Shown piece by piece: positions 29,611 to 37,909 of a stretch of DNA of 39,649 nucleotides. Every line of letters starts with the position of its first letter. Within the stretch, counting starts at the first letter, position 1. The position numbers and the translations under genes are program-made. Where the stretch lies: assembly GCA_017608235.1 (NCBI GenBank), contig JAFCGI010000010.1, forward strand, positions 1-39,649, given 5' to 3'. The notes under the pieces were generated by a model. That model was not told the origin of the DNA and ran no database searches. It saw only the letters and a list, made by a program, of their open reading frames with translations. The stretch comes from Candidatus Pacearchaeota archaeon (lineage in GTDB: Archaea; Nanobdellota; Nanobdellia; UBA10117; JAFCGI01).

Positions 29611-30018
29611 TTATTTTTCTATTGTGCTCACAACAACTTCACCTCCTGAAGCAAGTCCGTAAATCTGGCCTATATAAAGATTGTCTGGCCCTATTGTATA
29701 ACATTCTCCTGCTTGAAGATGATACCCTTCGTTAACTGCTACACTGGTAGTTGCTCCTACTAAATGCAACCAGACAGCATTTGTACTATCATTATTACAA
29801 AGCTCTGCATAAACTCTCCCTGAATTAGCTGAAAGAATTGATGTCGCAGAACTCGTAGCCACAGTAGTGCTTGAATTTGTCACCCCGCTTTGAATCCTAT
29901 TAAAATCTCCACTTCCAAAAAGATAGGGATTTGCAGGAAGAGATTTAATTACTAAGTATCCAAAAAGGACAATACAAATAAGCAATATTCCTGATAATAA
30001 ATTTAATTTGTTTTCCAT
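29611..30018 (-). CDS. Anchored virion-type beta-sandwich protein (135 aa)
   Basis: A hydrophobic N-terminal helix (about residues 8-27) precedes a domain resembling phage capsid or fibre accessory proteins: a Ser/Thr-rich linker, then ANSGRVYAELCNNDS, WLHL, AGECYTIGPDNLYIGQIYG. The first eight residues resemble those of the upstream protein at 30083 (both have N-K-E/L-L and LLSG), as if duplicated. It may be a decoration or surface protein. A U-G-containing 11-pair hairpin precedes it. Confidence 0.55.
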   Translation of the reverse strand: MENKLNLLSGILLICIVLFGYLVIKSLPANPYLFGSGDFNRIQSGVTNSSTTVATSSATSILSANSGRVYAELCNNDSTNAVWLHLVGATTSVAVNEGYHLQAGECYTIGPDNLYIGQIYGLASGGEVVVSTIEK

Positions 30019-30039
30019 AATTTTAAATTTTAGGTCCTC

Positions 30040-30074
30040 TCTACCCTGCGCCTCTTTTAGAAACGCAGAGTAGA
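30040..30074 (-). promoter_or_regulatory. Intergenic stem-loop ahead of the 29611 gene
   Basis: TCTAC and CTGCG (30040-30050) pair with CGCAG and GTAGA (30064-30074), with a G-U type pair in the middle, forming an 11-position stem around a 13-base loop. It lies nine bases past the 30083 stop and 22 bases before the next ATG. No U-run follows. Confidence 0.65.
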
Positions 30075-30082
30075 AAAAACGA

Positions 30083-30712
30083 TTAGTCAGCGACTTGAAA
30101 TGAAGTTACTATGACAGCAAATTCTGCCGCCCTTACACGAGTGATTTGTATCCAAGCCCACTCATTCTGCTCAATAACTACATCTCCACCTGAGGGTTCA
30201 AGTAATTCATTGCCAGTCCCAGCCGCAATAGTTGTAGATGTGGCTGCTGTAGCAGCATTCTCAAACAATACCACTTTTGAATCTCCAACAGTTGTTAAAC
30301 AATCAGCTGCTAAAGTAGTAGTTGAAGGTAATGTTAAAGTATATGCTCCTTTAGCAGGAGTCAAACTTAAAACAGCACTATTACAAAACTCAGCTGCTGT
30401 CAAAGTTGATGTAGTATCTCCGGGAGTAAGAGTAGTTACATCCCCACCATAAATTAGATTATCAACATTTGTCTCTCCTGTTACATCTAAAGTTGATGAA
30501 AAAGCACCACTGGTAAAACTAACTCCACCAGTTCCACTAATTACTTCCGTACCATCGACTGCAATGCCCTCGTCAAAGGATTCTTGAATATTGTGAATCA
30601 AGCCACCCATTTGAACCTGAGATCCTCCACTTCCAACTACTCCAATAATTAAACCTATTAAAAGAATAGCTGCACCACTGAGTAACGATAATGAATTAAG
30701 TTCTTTATTCAT
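30083..30712 (-). CDS. Anchored Ser/Thr-rich beta protein (209 aa)
   Basis: The N-terminus is a hydrophobic anchor (about residues 8-27) followed by a Gly/Ser linker. The remaining 170 residues are Ser/Thr/Gly/Ala-rich beta strands with two cysteines and few charges, like phage fibre or decoration proteins. It is the first gene downstream of the major capsid gene, a usual site for decoration proteins. The anchor is at odds with a plain capsid role, so membrane display is possible. Its start resembles that of the 29611 protein. Confidence 0.55.
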   Translation of the reverse strand: MNKELNSLSLLSGAAILLIGLIIGVVGSGGSQVQMGGLIHNIQESFDEGIAVDGTEVISGTGGVSFTSGAFSSTLDVTGETNVDNLIYGGDVTTLTPGDTTSTLTAAEFCNSAVLSLTPAKGAYTLTLPSTTTLAADCLTTVGDSKVVLFENAATAATSTTIAAGTGNELLEPSGGDVVIEQNEWAWIQITRVRAAEFAVIVTSFQVAD

Positions 30713-30723
30713 AAGGTTTTTAG

Positions 30724-30751
30724 TAGGGAGTGAGAATTAACCCACTCCCTA
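30724..30751 (-). promoter_or_regulatory. Stem-loop after the major capsid gene
   Basis: TAGGGAGTG (30724-30732) and CACTCCCTA (30743-30751) are perfect inverted copies with a ten-base loop. It starts seven bases past the capsid stop. Only ACTAAAAACC follows on the minus strand, so it is not a classical terminator. It may protect the 3' end of the highly expressed capsid message or partly terminate transcription. Confidence 0.65.
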
Positions 30752-30757
30752 AGTTAA

Positions 30758-31987
30758 TTAGAAAGCGTCAGATCTAATCTGAACATCGACCAATTGATCG
30801 GCACCCTCTTCGAATGTCTTAATTCCGAATAATGTCCAAGTGACAAAATCCTTTCCAATATAACCACTTCTATCTTTGGCTTTAAAATTGGAAAACTTTT
30901 GAATTACTAAATCGATAGGTTTGCCTTGACCAAATAACACATGCTGAATTTGTTTGGTAGTTGTCCAAATATCAGCTTCAGCTGCAATAGCTTCTGAAAC
31001 TTCGATATAACTCTTACCAGTTGTCTTAAGAGTCATATAGGTACCTCCATCAGTAGCAACAACATTCTTTAGAAGTGCCTGATTAGCAGCACTTACCTTA
31101 ACATATCCTGCGTCTGTATCAGAATCTACTGAAGTTCCCGGAGTGTTGATAGCAGCAACTAATGAATCCAATGTTTTAGCTTGATCAGAACAAATATGGA
31201 TTGTTCCTGCAACTGCACCAAGAGTTCCCTTAAAATTGAATTCAACACCATTAATGGTAACTGTATCTCCTTCAGCAAAGATAGTTCCATTCTCTAATCT
31301 GCAACTGTGGCCCAATGAATTGGATTTATAGAGGTTAAACCCCATAAATTTGCCAATATGTCCATTCTTGCCAGTAGAATCACCTAATGAACTTTCCTTT
31401 CCACCTAAGTATTCTAAGAGCTTTTCTCTAAACTCTGGTGAAAGAACTGCCCATCTGTTGTTGTCTTCAACATCCAAATGACTTAACTTTCTATTAGCGA
31501 TAGTAAAGATTTTCATGACATTTGAGGTAGTAAGCGTTAGCCCATTACCATCTGTGCCACCAAGATCACCATCGTCAATAGACGAGGTAGCATTATCATA
31601 CTCACCGAAGAATTGTCCATCAATTTGGTTTCCCATTTTGACAGCACCATCATCGGCCCATAGATTAGCTTCCTTATAATTACTTTGAATTACATCAGGT
31701 TCTCTAATATAAAAAGTAACTTCTTTCTCTTGATTAATAGTTAAGGATGAATCAGTAGCAGTAATATCCTGACGGGTATAACCACCTTCTGAACCAAGAT
31801 CATTAACTACAAGAGAGGATCGATATGGTCTATGAACCGTATCACCCCTTACAAGTAACGATTTCTCTTCAAAGTTGGCGATTGCACGATAAACATCTGT
31901 TTTCTCATGTTTTCTCTGCATACGCCGAGACCAATACTCTGGAAAGTTATCGCTTAATGAATTAGCCATAAAGCGTTTTGTAGCCAT
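30758..31987 (-). CDS. Major capsid protein (P22-type coat fold)
   Basis: The 409-residue protein has the P22 coat-like opening (ANSLSDNFPEYWSRRMQRKHEKTDVYRAIANFEEKSLLVRGDTVHRPY) in slightly diverged form, a helical spine region near LSPEFREKLLEYLG, and an inserted beta domain of about 100 residues (about 235-335: TVTINGVEFNFKG, SLVAAIN, VKVSAANQALL). That insertion is the counterpart of the surface-exposed insertion domain of P22-like coats. It follows the scaffold gene by 44 bases, as expected for capsid assembly. Confidence 0.85.
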   Translation of the reverse strand: MATKRFMANSLSDNFPEYWSRRMQRKHEKTDVYRAIANFEEKSLLVRGDTVHRPYRSSLVVNDLGSEGGYTRQDITATDSSLTINQEKEVTFYIREPDVIQSNYKEANLWADDGAVKMGNQIDGQFFGEYDNATSSIDDGDLGGTDGNGLTLTTSNVMKIFTIANRKLSHLDVEDNNRWAVLSPEFREKLLEYLGGKESSLGDSTGKNGHIGKFMGFNLYKSNSLGHSCRLENGTIFAEGDTVTINGVEFNFKGTLGAVAGTIHICSDQAKTLDSLVAAINTPGTSVDSDTDAGYVKVSAANQALLKNVVATDGGTYMTLKTTGKSYIEVSEAIAAEADIWTTTKQIQHVLFGQGKPIDLVIQKFSNFKAKDRSGYIGKDFVTWTLFGIKTFEEGADQLVDVQIRSDAF

Positions 31988-32031
31988 TATGAGCTAATCA
32001 AGAATTTCGAGATTGACTTATAATGACTATA

Positions 32032-32904
32032 TTATTTTACGATTTTACCATCTCGATGAATGGTAAATTTGGGTTGCTTTTTCTCCATGTACTCACAATA
32101 CTTATCAAAGTCTGCACCAGAAGCATTTTTAATGTCATCTTTAGTCCAGTTATCATAGTTTGTGAGCTTGCCCTTTGCTCCACCCGCAGAAGATTCTGCA
32201 CTCTTTTTCCCTTTGGATTCACCTCGAAATTTGTCGAACTCTTCAAATCTCCAGATTCTCTTCAAAGGTACTTTGGCAAACTCTTCTGTAAAAGCAAGGT
32301 CTTTTAGAAGTTTTTTAACTTCTGCTTGATCACCTTCTTTGACATCATCTAAGGAAAGAATATCTTTTTTAAACTCTTGATCAAAGATTCTGTCCTCTTT
32401 AGTATCGGCAAGATCCTTTTCAAGTTTAGAAATTCTATCTTTGCTATCTTTGTCTAATCCTTTCTGTCCTCCTACAATACCAATAAGATCTTTAATCATA
32501 CCTTCTTCCAGTCCATATTTATCACTTATTTCTTTTATCTTATCTGCTTGAACAGGAGTAGATTTTTTTGTTGCTTCCTCCAACTCTAATTGGAGTTTAT
32601 CAATCTTCTCCTCATATTTCTTTTCAGCGATCTTATGTTTCCAGATAGGCATTGTTTTTGGAACCCTGCCTTCCTTCTCTTCCTTCTCTTCTTCCTTTTT
32701 TTCTTTCTCCTCTTCTTCTTTCTCTTCTTTCTCTTCTTCTTCCTTAGGTTTGTCCTCTTCCTTTTTTTGGGATTCCTCCTTTGGTTTTTCTTCAACCTCC
32801 GGCTTATCCTCTTCAGAATCTTTTTCAGATTCTATCTCATCCATGATCTTTTTTGACTCTTCGTCAGGGGCATCTTGGATTCCCTCTTTTTTTTCTTCAG
32901 GCAT
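32032..32904 (-). CDS. Capsid scaffolding protein
   Basis: The protein starts with a very acidic, Glu/Lys-rich disordered region (about residues 1-80), followed by coiled-coil segments (about 90-170) and a basic, aromatic C-terminal tail (last 70 residues) that could bind the coat. Size (290 residues), charge and place directly before the coat gene are typical of scaffold proteins. The frame extends nine codons upstream, but these lie in a perfect palindrome, so the ATG at 32902-32904 (MPEEKK) is preferred. Confidence 0.75.
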   Translation of the reverse strand: MPEEKKEGIQDAPDEESKKIMDEIESEKDSEEDKPEVEEKPKEESQKKEEDKPKEEEEKEEKEEEEKEKKEEEKEEKEGRVPKTMPIWKHKIAEKKYEEKIDKLQLELEEATKKSTPVQADKIKEISDKYGLEEGMIKDLIGIVGGQKGLDKDSKDRISKLEKDLADTKEDRIFDQEFKKDILSLDDVKEGDQAEVKKLLKDLAFTEEFAKVPLKRIWRFEEFDKFRGESKGKKSAESSAGGAKGKLTNYDNWTKDDIKNASGADFDKYCEYMEKKQPKFTIHRDGKIVK

Positions 32905-32912
32905 GTTATTTA

Positions 32913-32930
32913 TGTACTTGCTCAAGTACA
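32913..32930 (-). promoter_or_regulatory. Palindrome ahead of the scaffold gene
   Basis: TGTACTTG and CAAGTACA are perfect inverted copies separated by two bases, so the RNA would fold with a four-base loop GAGC. It ends eight bases before the preferred ATG. It may restrain scaffold translation or serve as a protein-binding site. Confidence 0.55.
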
Positions 32931-32995
32931 AGTTATTTTTTATGGGTGACTAACCTCATAGGTGATTTTGATAAGTTGCTCACTCCACAACACTA

Positions 32996-33060
32996 TTGAT
33001 AGCACTACTATTGCTCCAAAAGATTCCTGCTAACTCTCAGAGCAATGATAGTGCTATCAA
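32996..33060 (-). promoter_or_regulatory. Very strong stem-loop in the scaffold leader
   Basis: The 21-base arms (32996-33016 and 33040-33060) form 12 pairs, a two-by-two internal loop and seven more pairs around a 23-base loop. It is the longest stem between genes in this genome and lies between a small basic gene (stop 33070) and the scaffold gene. No U-run follows. A second small pairing GTTG/CAAC (32975-32991) lies next to it. It could balance scaffold and portal expression by RNA processing. Confidence 0.65.
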
Positions 33061-33069
33061 AACAGGATT

Positions 33070-33252
33070 TTATTCTCTTGATTTTGAAGGTACTATTTTT
33101 CTTCCCTTAACTTTACTGACAAAACTTTTAGCAAACTTCTTAAAGCTCTTTCCATGAACCTTCTCGCTAAAAGTTCGGATATACTTATCTCCTTCAATTA
33201 CATCAACCGCTTTTGATACTTTTATTTTTGGTTTGTTTATCTTTTTAGCCAT
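33070..33252 (-). CDS. Small very basic protein (60 aa)
   Basis: The product has about one third Lys and Arg and no acidic clusters, with FKKFAKSFVSKVKG near the middle and SKSRE at the end. It might bind DNA inside the capsid or a partner protein. It lies between portal-associated and scaffold genes along with another small basic gene. It is not recognised. Confidence 0.55.
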   Translation of the reverse strand: MAKKINKPKIKVSKAVDVIEGDKYIRTFSEKVHGKSFKKFAKSFVSKVKGRKIVPSKSRE

Positions 33253-33286
33253 AAAATTTATATTAGATTCTTTGTAAAACGACTTT

Positions 33287-33442
33287 TTAAGAATATCTTC
33301 TTTGTTTAGTTTTTATTTCTCCCCAAACAGCTTTCTTACTGCCGGGCAATTTACATCCATGAACATACTTATTATCAGGTAAAGACTTAGTAAATTTCTT
33401 ACTCCCTTTGGTTGCCACACATTTTAAAAATTTTGCAGGCAT
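33287..33442 (-). CDS. Small basic protein with two cysteines (51 aa)
   Basis: The ATG at 33440-33442 begins one base after the upstream stop, and the 51-codon frame ends at 33287. The product starts MPAKFLKCVATKGSKKF, and CKLPGSKKAVW follows. Lys, Gly and Ser dominate, with Cys at 8 and about 30. It may be a capsid-internal or nucleic-acid-binding peptide. Compact spacing in the structural operon supports it as a real gene. Confidence 0.55.
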   Translation of the reverse strand: MPAKFLKCVATKGSKKFTKSLPDNKYVHGCKLPGSKKAVWGEIKTKQRRYS

Positions 33443-33443
33443 A

Positions 33444-33803
33444 TTATTCTAAGTTATCATCAATCTCTTTTTCTATATTTGAAAGAGATTTTTCTGCTCC
33501 ATTAAAGATGTTAATAAACCATCTCCAGCATTCTCTCTCCCTGCGAATTGCTTTTCTCTCTTCGGAATCACTATCTAATTTTTTATCTTCTGATAAAGAT
33601 GATGTACATCTCTTCTCTTTTCTTTTCATTTCTTCAATTATTCCCTGTACCCCTAAATTATCTTTTAACTTAGTAATGGCAAGGTTTTTTCTAATATCCT
33701 TTCCCCATTCTCTAATGGTCATTTTGTCATCATCGAAAGCGCTGGGGTTAGAAAATTCCTTTTCAAGTTGTTCTAATTTTTCTAATATCTGTGGAGTTTT
33801 CAT
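33444..33803 (-). CDS. Coiled-coil hypothetical protein (119 aa)
   Basis: The sequence is highly helical and charged throughout, with heptad-like spacing in the first 20 and last 25 residues and a Cys-Trp-rich centre (ECWRWFINIF near residue 95). Coupled by ATGA to the portal gene, it may assist portal or scaffold assembly. No family is recognised. Confidence 0.6.
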   Translation of the reverse strand: MKTPQILEKLEQLEKEFSNPSAFDDDKMTIREWGKDIRKNLAITKLKDNLGVQGIIEEMKRKEKRCTSSLSEDKKLDSDSEERKAIRRERECWRWFINIFNGAEKSLSNIEKEIDDNLE

Positions 33804-35824
33804 ACATTTGTACCCATTCCTCTAAAAACACCTGAGATTTTTTGACTCATACTCATTGTTTCTTCGGGGGTTTCGGGCGATGGTTCTCTAACATCGACTT
33901 TCTCAGATACGCCTAATTTTCCTTCTTCTGGTTTTTCTTCTTTTGGTGGTCTATTTAAGGCCATCATATTAGCCATTCTGGCCATGTTTTCAGCAGCAAT
34001 TATCACATGGGCTTCGGCATATTCCATTAGTTTCATATACCATTCCTTTTTCTGCATTTCTTTTTTGTCTGACTCGTTTTTACCAAAATCAATCTTATCC
34101 AGTGCAAAATCCATTATATATTTGATAAACGCTGTATTGGCGCCTCTATTGATCTGTGGTTCTCTACCTTGTAAAATATCTTGGATTGCTTGTTCTGCTT
34201 CTGAAAACAACTCAAGATTACCTTCATTCTCTTTGTCTGCTGCCATTTTAATATCTGCTTCATCATATCCTCCAACCATTAATATCTGTGTCCTGAGCCA
34301 GTTAAGATTAGTTGTCATCTTCAAGTCCGGATCTTTCTGGATAAGCATAAGAGATTCTTTCTTTTCTCTTTTTTGTACTTCATTTAATCTTTCTTCTGAA
34401 CTCCCACCAGTAATAGTAATATCAAACTCAGTTATGGGCCTTAAATCCTCCTTAGTTAGATCATCCCATTCAATTCCTCGAGAGCCAATCATCTTGACTG
34501 CCATATTCTCAGTCAAATGTTCTTTTAATCCATGCCAATATCTTAATCCTTTTTCAGCCCATGCTTCTTTATATGATTTATTAAATAGTCCTAATCTATC
34601 TGCTACCTGTTGAAGATTGCCAAAATATACTCCTACTTTCATATCTTCATCAGCAGATCCCTGAATATCAGAAGTTATTCCTGTCTTTCTGCCCAATAAA
34701 CTATCAACTATTCCCATTAAATCAATCGTTCCATCAAGTCCTTCTGTTTTAAACTCATAAACAGCATCTTGTATTCTTCTACCTTGTGCGAGTTTAAATT
34801 CTACTAATCCATCGGGTCTATATTCTAATTGAGATGGATCCGGTATTGCTTCAAAATCATATCCCCTCATTCCTGCATTTATCTTCTGGCGATTGTTTAT
34901 TGTCTGCGTAAATAAAACATCCATTATTTCACATAATGGTCTGGCATCATCTGCCGGTGCTTTGCTCCAAAAGTTGAAAGCGTCAGGGTTAGTGGCCCAA
35001 GAAACATAGGGCCATTCATTGGACTCAAACACATCACTTAATTTATGTGCTCTTACCCATATTCCAGTGCTATATTCAAATAATAAATAATACCTTTCGC
35101 CTTCATGAGTCATATACCACTCAATAAATCTTACGGTTGGTACACCAACATAGGTATTACTTTCAATATCAAGCCCTAAAGAGTCAAATCTTTCAGTTGC
35201 TTCTTTGTATAATTGCTCGTTCTTTTTAAAGTCATCTGTATTAAGAGCATTAAATAATTTATTAACTTGTGTTTGATCATAAATATCACCTTCAAGTTGA
35301 GTTTTAGTTTTCCAGATATTCTGTTCACCCATAAAGCTATGGTTGCTCAAATGTCCACCACCTTTTGGCTCGCAAAGAAAATTGTTGTGATCAATGACAT
35401 CTAAATTAGATTTATATTTTGGATCAGACTCTGCAAAGTATTTAGTTATTCCTCTGCCTGAAAAGATAGCTAACTTCTTTTCACATCTATCCTTAAAGTT
35501 CCAGTTGCCATGATTAGTATCACTATCTATTTTCCAAGCGCTGGAAACCTTGAGAGATCTCTTAAGGTCCGCTAAATCAGTATATCCGAAATTAACAATA
35601 GGCGGATCATCTATTTTAGAAAGTAGAGTATCAACAAAACCAGACATGACAGGCAGGTTAATTGAAAACTTACCTTTTAATGTCTTTCGCTTTTTGCCAT
35701 AGTAATATTCCTCATTCTTGGCAATATCATCCATCCTCTTTTGTTTGAACTTAGCTGCTGTCTGCACTTGCAAAACAGCTATACTTGTGAGTTTATCGGC
35801 CAATGTTTGATTAAGATGTTCCAT
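33800..35824 (-). CDS. Portal protein
   Basis: The 674-residue protein has the layout of podovirus/siphovirus portals: an N-terminal helical region, a beta-wing part, and helices with GITSDIQGSADEDMKVGVYFGNLQQVADRLGLF (about residues 385-420), matching the clip/stem of long portals. A Gly-rich loop and a long helical C-terminal tail with LMEYAEAHVIIAAENMARMANMMALN follow. The frame extends to 35848, but that start lies in a terminator stem. The ATG at 35822-35824, nine bases after the U-tract, is preferred. Confidence 0.75.
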   Translation of the reverse strand: MEHLNQTLADKLTSIAVLQVQTAAKFKQKRMDDIAKNEEYYYGKKRKTLKGKFSINLPVMSGFVDTLLSKIDDPPIVNFGYTDLADLKRSLKVSSAWKIDSDTNHGNWNFKDRCEKKLAIFSGRGITKYFAESDPKYKSNLDVIDHNNFLCEPKGGGHLSNHSFMGEQNIWKTKTQLEGDIYDQTQVNKLFNALNTDDFKKNEQLYKEATERFDSLGLDIESNTYVGVPTVRFIEWYMTHEGERYYLLFEYSTGIWVRAHKLSDVFESNEWPYVSWATNPDAFNFWSKAPADDARPLCEIMDVLFTQTINNRQKINAGMRGYDFEAIPDPSQLEYRPDGLVEFKLAQGRRIQDAVYEFKTEGLDGTIDLMGIVDSLLGRKTGITSDIQGSADEDMKVGVYFGNLQQVADRLGLFNKSYKEAWAEKGLRYWHGLKEHLTENMAVKMIGSRGIEWDDLTKEDLRPITEFDITITGGSSEERLNEVQKREKKESLMLIQKDPDLKMTTNLNWLRTQILMVGGYDEADIKMAADKENEGNLELFSEAEQAIQDILQGREPQINRGANTAFIKYIMDFALDKIDFGKNESDKKEMQKKEWYMKLMEYAEAHVIIAAENMARMANMMALNRPPKEEKPEEGKLGVSEKVDVREPSPETPEETMSMSQKISGVFRGMGTNV

Positions 35825-35831
35825 AGTATTT

Positions 35832-35873
35832 AAAAACAGGCAAATCATCTCTTTAAGAGATACGATTTACCTG
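35832..35873 (-). terminator. Intrinsic terminator or attenuator before the portal gene
   Basis: CAGGTAAATC (35873-35864 on the minus strand) pairs with GATTTGCCTG (35846-35837), with one U-G pair. An inner five-pair hairpin ATCTC/GAGAT extends it, and TTTTT follows (35836-35832). It lies between the promoter at 35907-35935 and the portal start, so it may attenuate the structural operon unless read-through or antitermination occurs. Confidence 0.8.
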
Positions 35874-35906
35874 CTGTGGTTGACCACTAAGTAAGGTTAT
35901 TAGTTT

Positions 35907-35935
35907 ATTTTATTGTTTATTTTAATGTTTGTCAA
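35907..35935 (-). promoter_or_regulatory. Consensus promoter ahead of the portal operon
   Basis: TTGACA (35935-35930) and TAAAAT (35912-35907) are separated by exactly 17 bases. The expected start is near 35900, giving a leader of about 70 bases that holds the terminator hairpin. The 12 bases TTGACAAACATT are identical to those of the small-RNA promoter at 10243. The -35 region overlaps the end of the preceding gene. Confidence 0.75.
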
Positions 35936-36122
35936 TAGCAATGTTCCCATCAAAGATTTTCTCAGGTTCTTTGACAATAACTTTATGAGGTTGTCCTGCG
36001 TGAACTATCAACTCTACCTTGCCGAATCTAAACTCATTCCTTATAAACTTTATAAGCTGGATTTCTTTCTTCGTTAATTCGAATTGTATTTTTTTATCCT
36101 TCACTTTCAAATGTTGACTCAT
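35922..36122 (-). CDS. Small DUF2292-like protein (66 aa)
   Basis: The core reads LIKFIRNEFRFGKVELIVHAGQPHKVIVKE, close in pattern to DUF2292 proteins, in which a helix with R-x-F/Y-G is followed by two strands. Such proteins are found in phages and bacteria with unknown function. It overlaps the terminase end by 29 bases and carries a promoter in its 3' part. It might be a packaging accessory. Confidence 0.6.
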   Translation of the reverse strand: MSQHLKVKDKKIQFELTKKEIQLIKFIRNEFRFGKVELIVHAGQPHKVIVKEPEKIFDGNIAIDKH

Positions 36123-37551
36123 ATGGTTTTTGTTTATAAGGTTTTCTTGACTCTGGTTGCTGTGCTATCTGAAGTTGATAAGCAGCAGAATCAAGCGTAT
36201 CATCATTTACTCCCTTAGGAAACCTTGCTTCTTCTTCTTCTAAATCACTACATTCTTTTTCTATATGAAAGATCGACCCTGCGCTATATCTTGGAATCAA
36301 TCCTCTTATTCTAAGATTCTTGGCTTTCCCTTTAGTTTTTAATGGTTCGACTGTAAAGAATTTATTTCTCTTTTTCATTTCCTCATCTAAAAATGGTTTG
36401 ATAGCAGATGTATATGCTCCCTCTTCTATTCCAAACTTCTCCGGGCTTACTTCTTCATTTAACTTAAACATCAGATTAATAAGCTCTACTGAGTCAAACT
36501 TTATTCTGAAAGATCTAAAGTTCCATTTGTTTTCTTTATCTACATAGTTGATTGTGATACCAATAAAATCTGATTTGTCTGTTAAAGCCCAAGCAGGATC
36601 GATAGTTATAAAGCGCCGGGTTTCTAATTTCAATACTTCTTCTAAATTTCTGGAATGGAACCAATCTTTCTTAAATTCCCTGCTTTCTTCATCTACCGGA
36701 TTCTGTTGATAGAGTGCAGACCATTCATATGGACCTAAATCTTGTTTTCTTTTGTTTAATATCTCTAATGGAAATCTATATGGCCATAATGCTTCTCCTT
36801 TACTTCTACACTCTTCATCTTCTTCTGCTATCGCTGGAAACTTAATAACTTCCCACTCATCTAATCTGCCTTGCTCTTTTGCTTGTTTTAATATTCTACC
36901 AATTAAATCATCATCGTGCCATCTTGTTGCAATTACTATAATTGCTCCATTCCCTTCTTCTCGAGTTAAGAAAGTTGATAACCACCACTTCCAATGTTTT
37001 TCCCTGATAACTTCACTATCTGCTTCTTCTCTATTTTTAATAGGATCATCAACTATTCCTATTTTAAAACCCTTACCTGTTATCGGCCCTCCAATTCCTA
37101 CAGCATTATATCCTCCACCTGACTTAGTTAACCACTTTGCTTTTGCTTGAGTGTCTGCTCTTAATCTTGTATTAAAGATTGCCTGATAATTAGCGCTGTT
37201 CATCAGATCTCTGGTAGCTAAACCAAAGTCAGTTGATAAGTCCTGAGAATAACTGGTAACAATAATTGGAAAGTCAGGATCCTTGCCTAATACCCAAGCG
37301 GGAAACTTAATAGATGCTTCTTCGCTCTTCCCATGTCTTGGCGGTAATTCTAATATAATTCTGGCTCTCTCTCCTCTCTTAACTTTTTCATAAGCATTCT
37401 GAAGTTTCTCAGCAATAATTTCATGATGCCAATTCGCTTGGTATTTTTTATCTGTAACTATAGCAAAATCAATCAAATTATCCTTTGCTGCTTTTGTTGC
37501 TATTAGTTCCTTTTGTTCTTCTTCTGATAAGTTGTTCAAATTGTTCGTCAT
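36094..37551 (-). CDS. Terminase large subunit
   Basis: The 485-residue protein has an ATPase with Walker A PPRHGKSE (residues 70-77), a Walker B-type strand FKIGIVDDP (162-170) and an ATP-coupling ATRWH (209-212). The RNase H-like nuclease domain has Asp318 in TIDPAW, a Glu in FGIEEGAY and an Asp in DDTLDSAAYQ near the end. It pumps DNA into procapsids and cuts the concatemer. Whether it cuts at a specific end or by headful is not visible. Its start overlaps the putative small-subunit gene. Confidence 0.95.
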   Translation of the reverse strand: MTNNLNNLSEEEQKELIATKAAKDNLIDFAIVTDKKYQANWHHEIIAEKLQNAYEKVKRGERARIILELPPRHGKSEEASIKFPAWVLGKDPDFPIIVTSYSQDLSTDFGLATRDLMNSANYQAIFNTRLRADTQAKAKWLTKSGGGYNAVGIGGPITGKGFKIGIVDDPIKNREEADSEVIREKHWKWWLSTFLTREEGNGAIIVIATRWHDDDLIGRILKQAKEQGRLDEWEVIKFPAIAEEDEECRSKGEALWPYRFPLEILNKRKQDLGPYEWSALYQQNPVDEESREFKKDWFHSRNLEEVLKLETRRFITIDPAWALTDKSDFIGITINYVDKENKWNFRSFRIKFDSVELINLMFKLNEEVSPEKFGIEEGAYTSAIKPFLDEEMKKRNKFFTVEPLKTKGKAKNLRIRGLIPRYSAGSIFHIEKECSDLEEEEARFPKGVNDDTLDSAAYQLQIAQQPESRKPYKQKPYESTFESEG

Positions 37552-37870
37552 TTAATTCAAACTTATTTATTACCTCTCCTTCAATTTGATGACTTTGTTT
37601 AGGCATGCCATCCACATAATTCCATATCGTTTTAATAGTATCCCACTTTTTCTTTTTAACTAATCCCCAGATGATTTCTCTAAACTCTTTTATCTTTGCA
37701 TCTTTTTCATTGGTTCCTGACAACATTCTTTTAATCTCTGTAGTAATAGATAAAGAACCCTTAGGCCTACCATTAGGATTACCTGATTGTCCCTTCTTAA
37801 ATAGATGTGGCATTGTCTTTCTCTTATCTACCACTTGTTTTTTTTCTGTTTTATCAGTTTTCTTTTTCAT
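37478..37870 (-). CDS. Putative terminase small subunit (DUF5681-type N-terminus)
   Basis: After a Lys-rich start the sequence reads FKKGQSGNPNGRPKGS, the hallmark of DUF5681 proteins, which in phages often stand directly ahead of the large terminase. The remainder is a helical, basic domain (about residues 50-115). The gene overlaps the large-subunit start by 74 bases, which supports the pair. Small subunits bind the packaging site. The assignment is positional plus motif. Confidence 0.7.
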   Translation of the reverse strand: MKKKTDKTEKKQVVDKRKTMPHLFKKGQSGNPNGRPKGSLSITTEIKRMLSGTNEKDAKIKEFREIIWGLVKKKKWDTIKTIWNYVDGMPKQSHQIEGEVINKFELNDEQFEQLIRRRTKGTNSNKSSKG

Positions 37871-37909
37871 AACAATTTTTCTTAATTCCTCTTTGGTATA
37901 TTTTTTATC

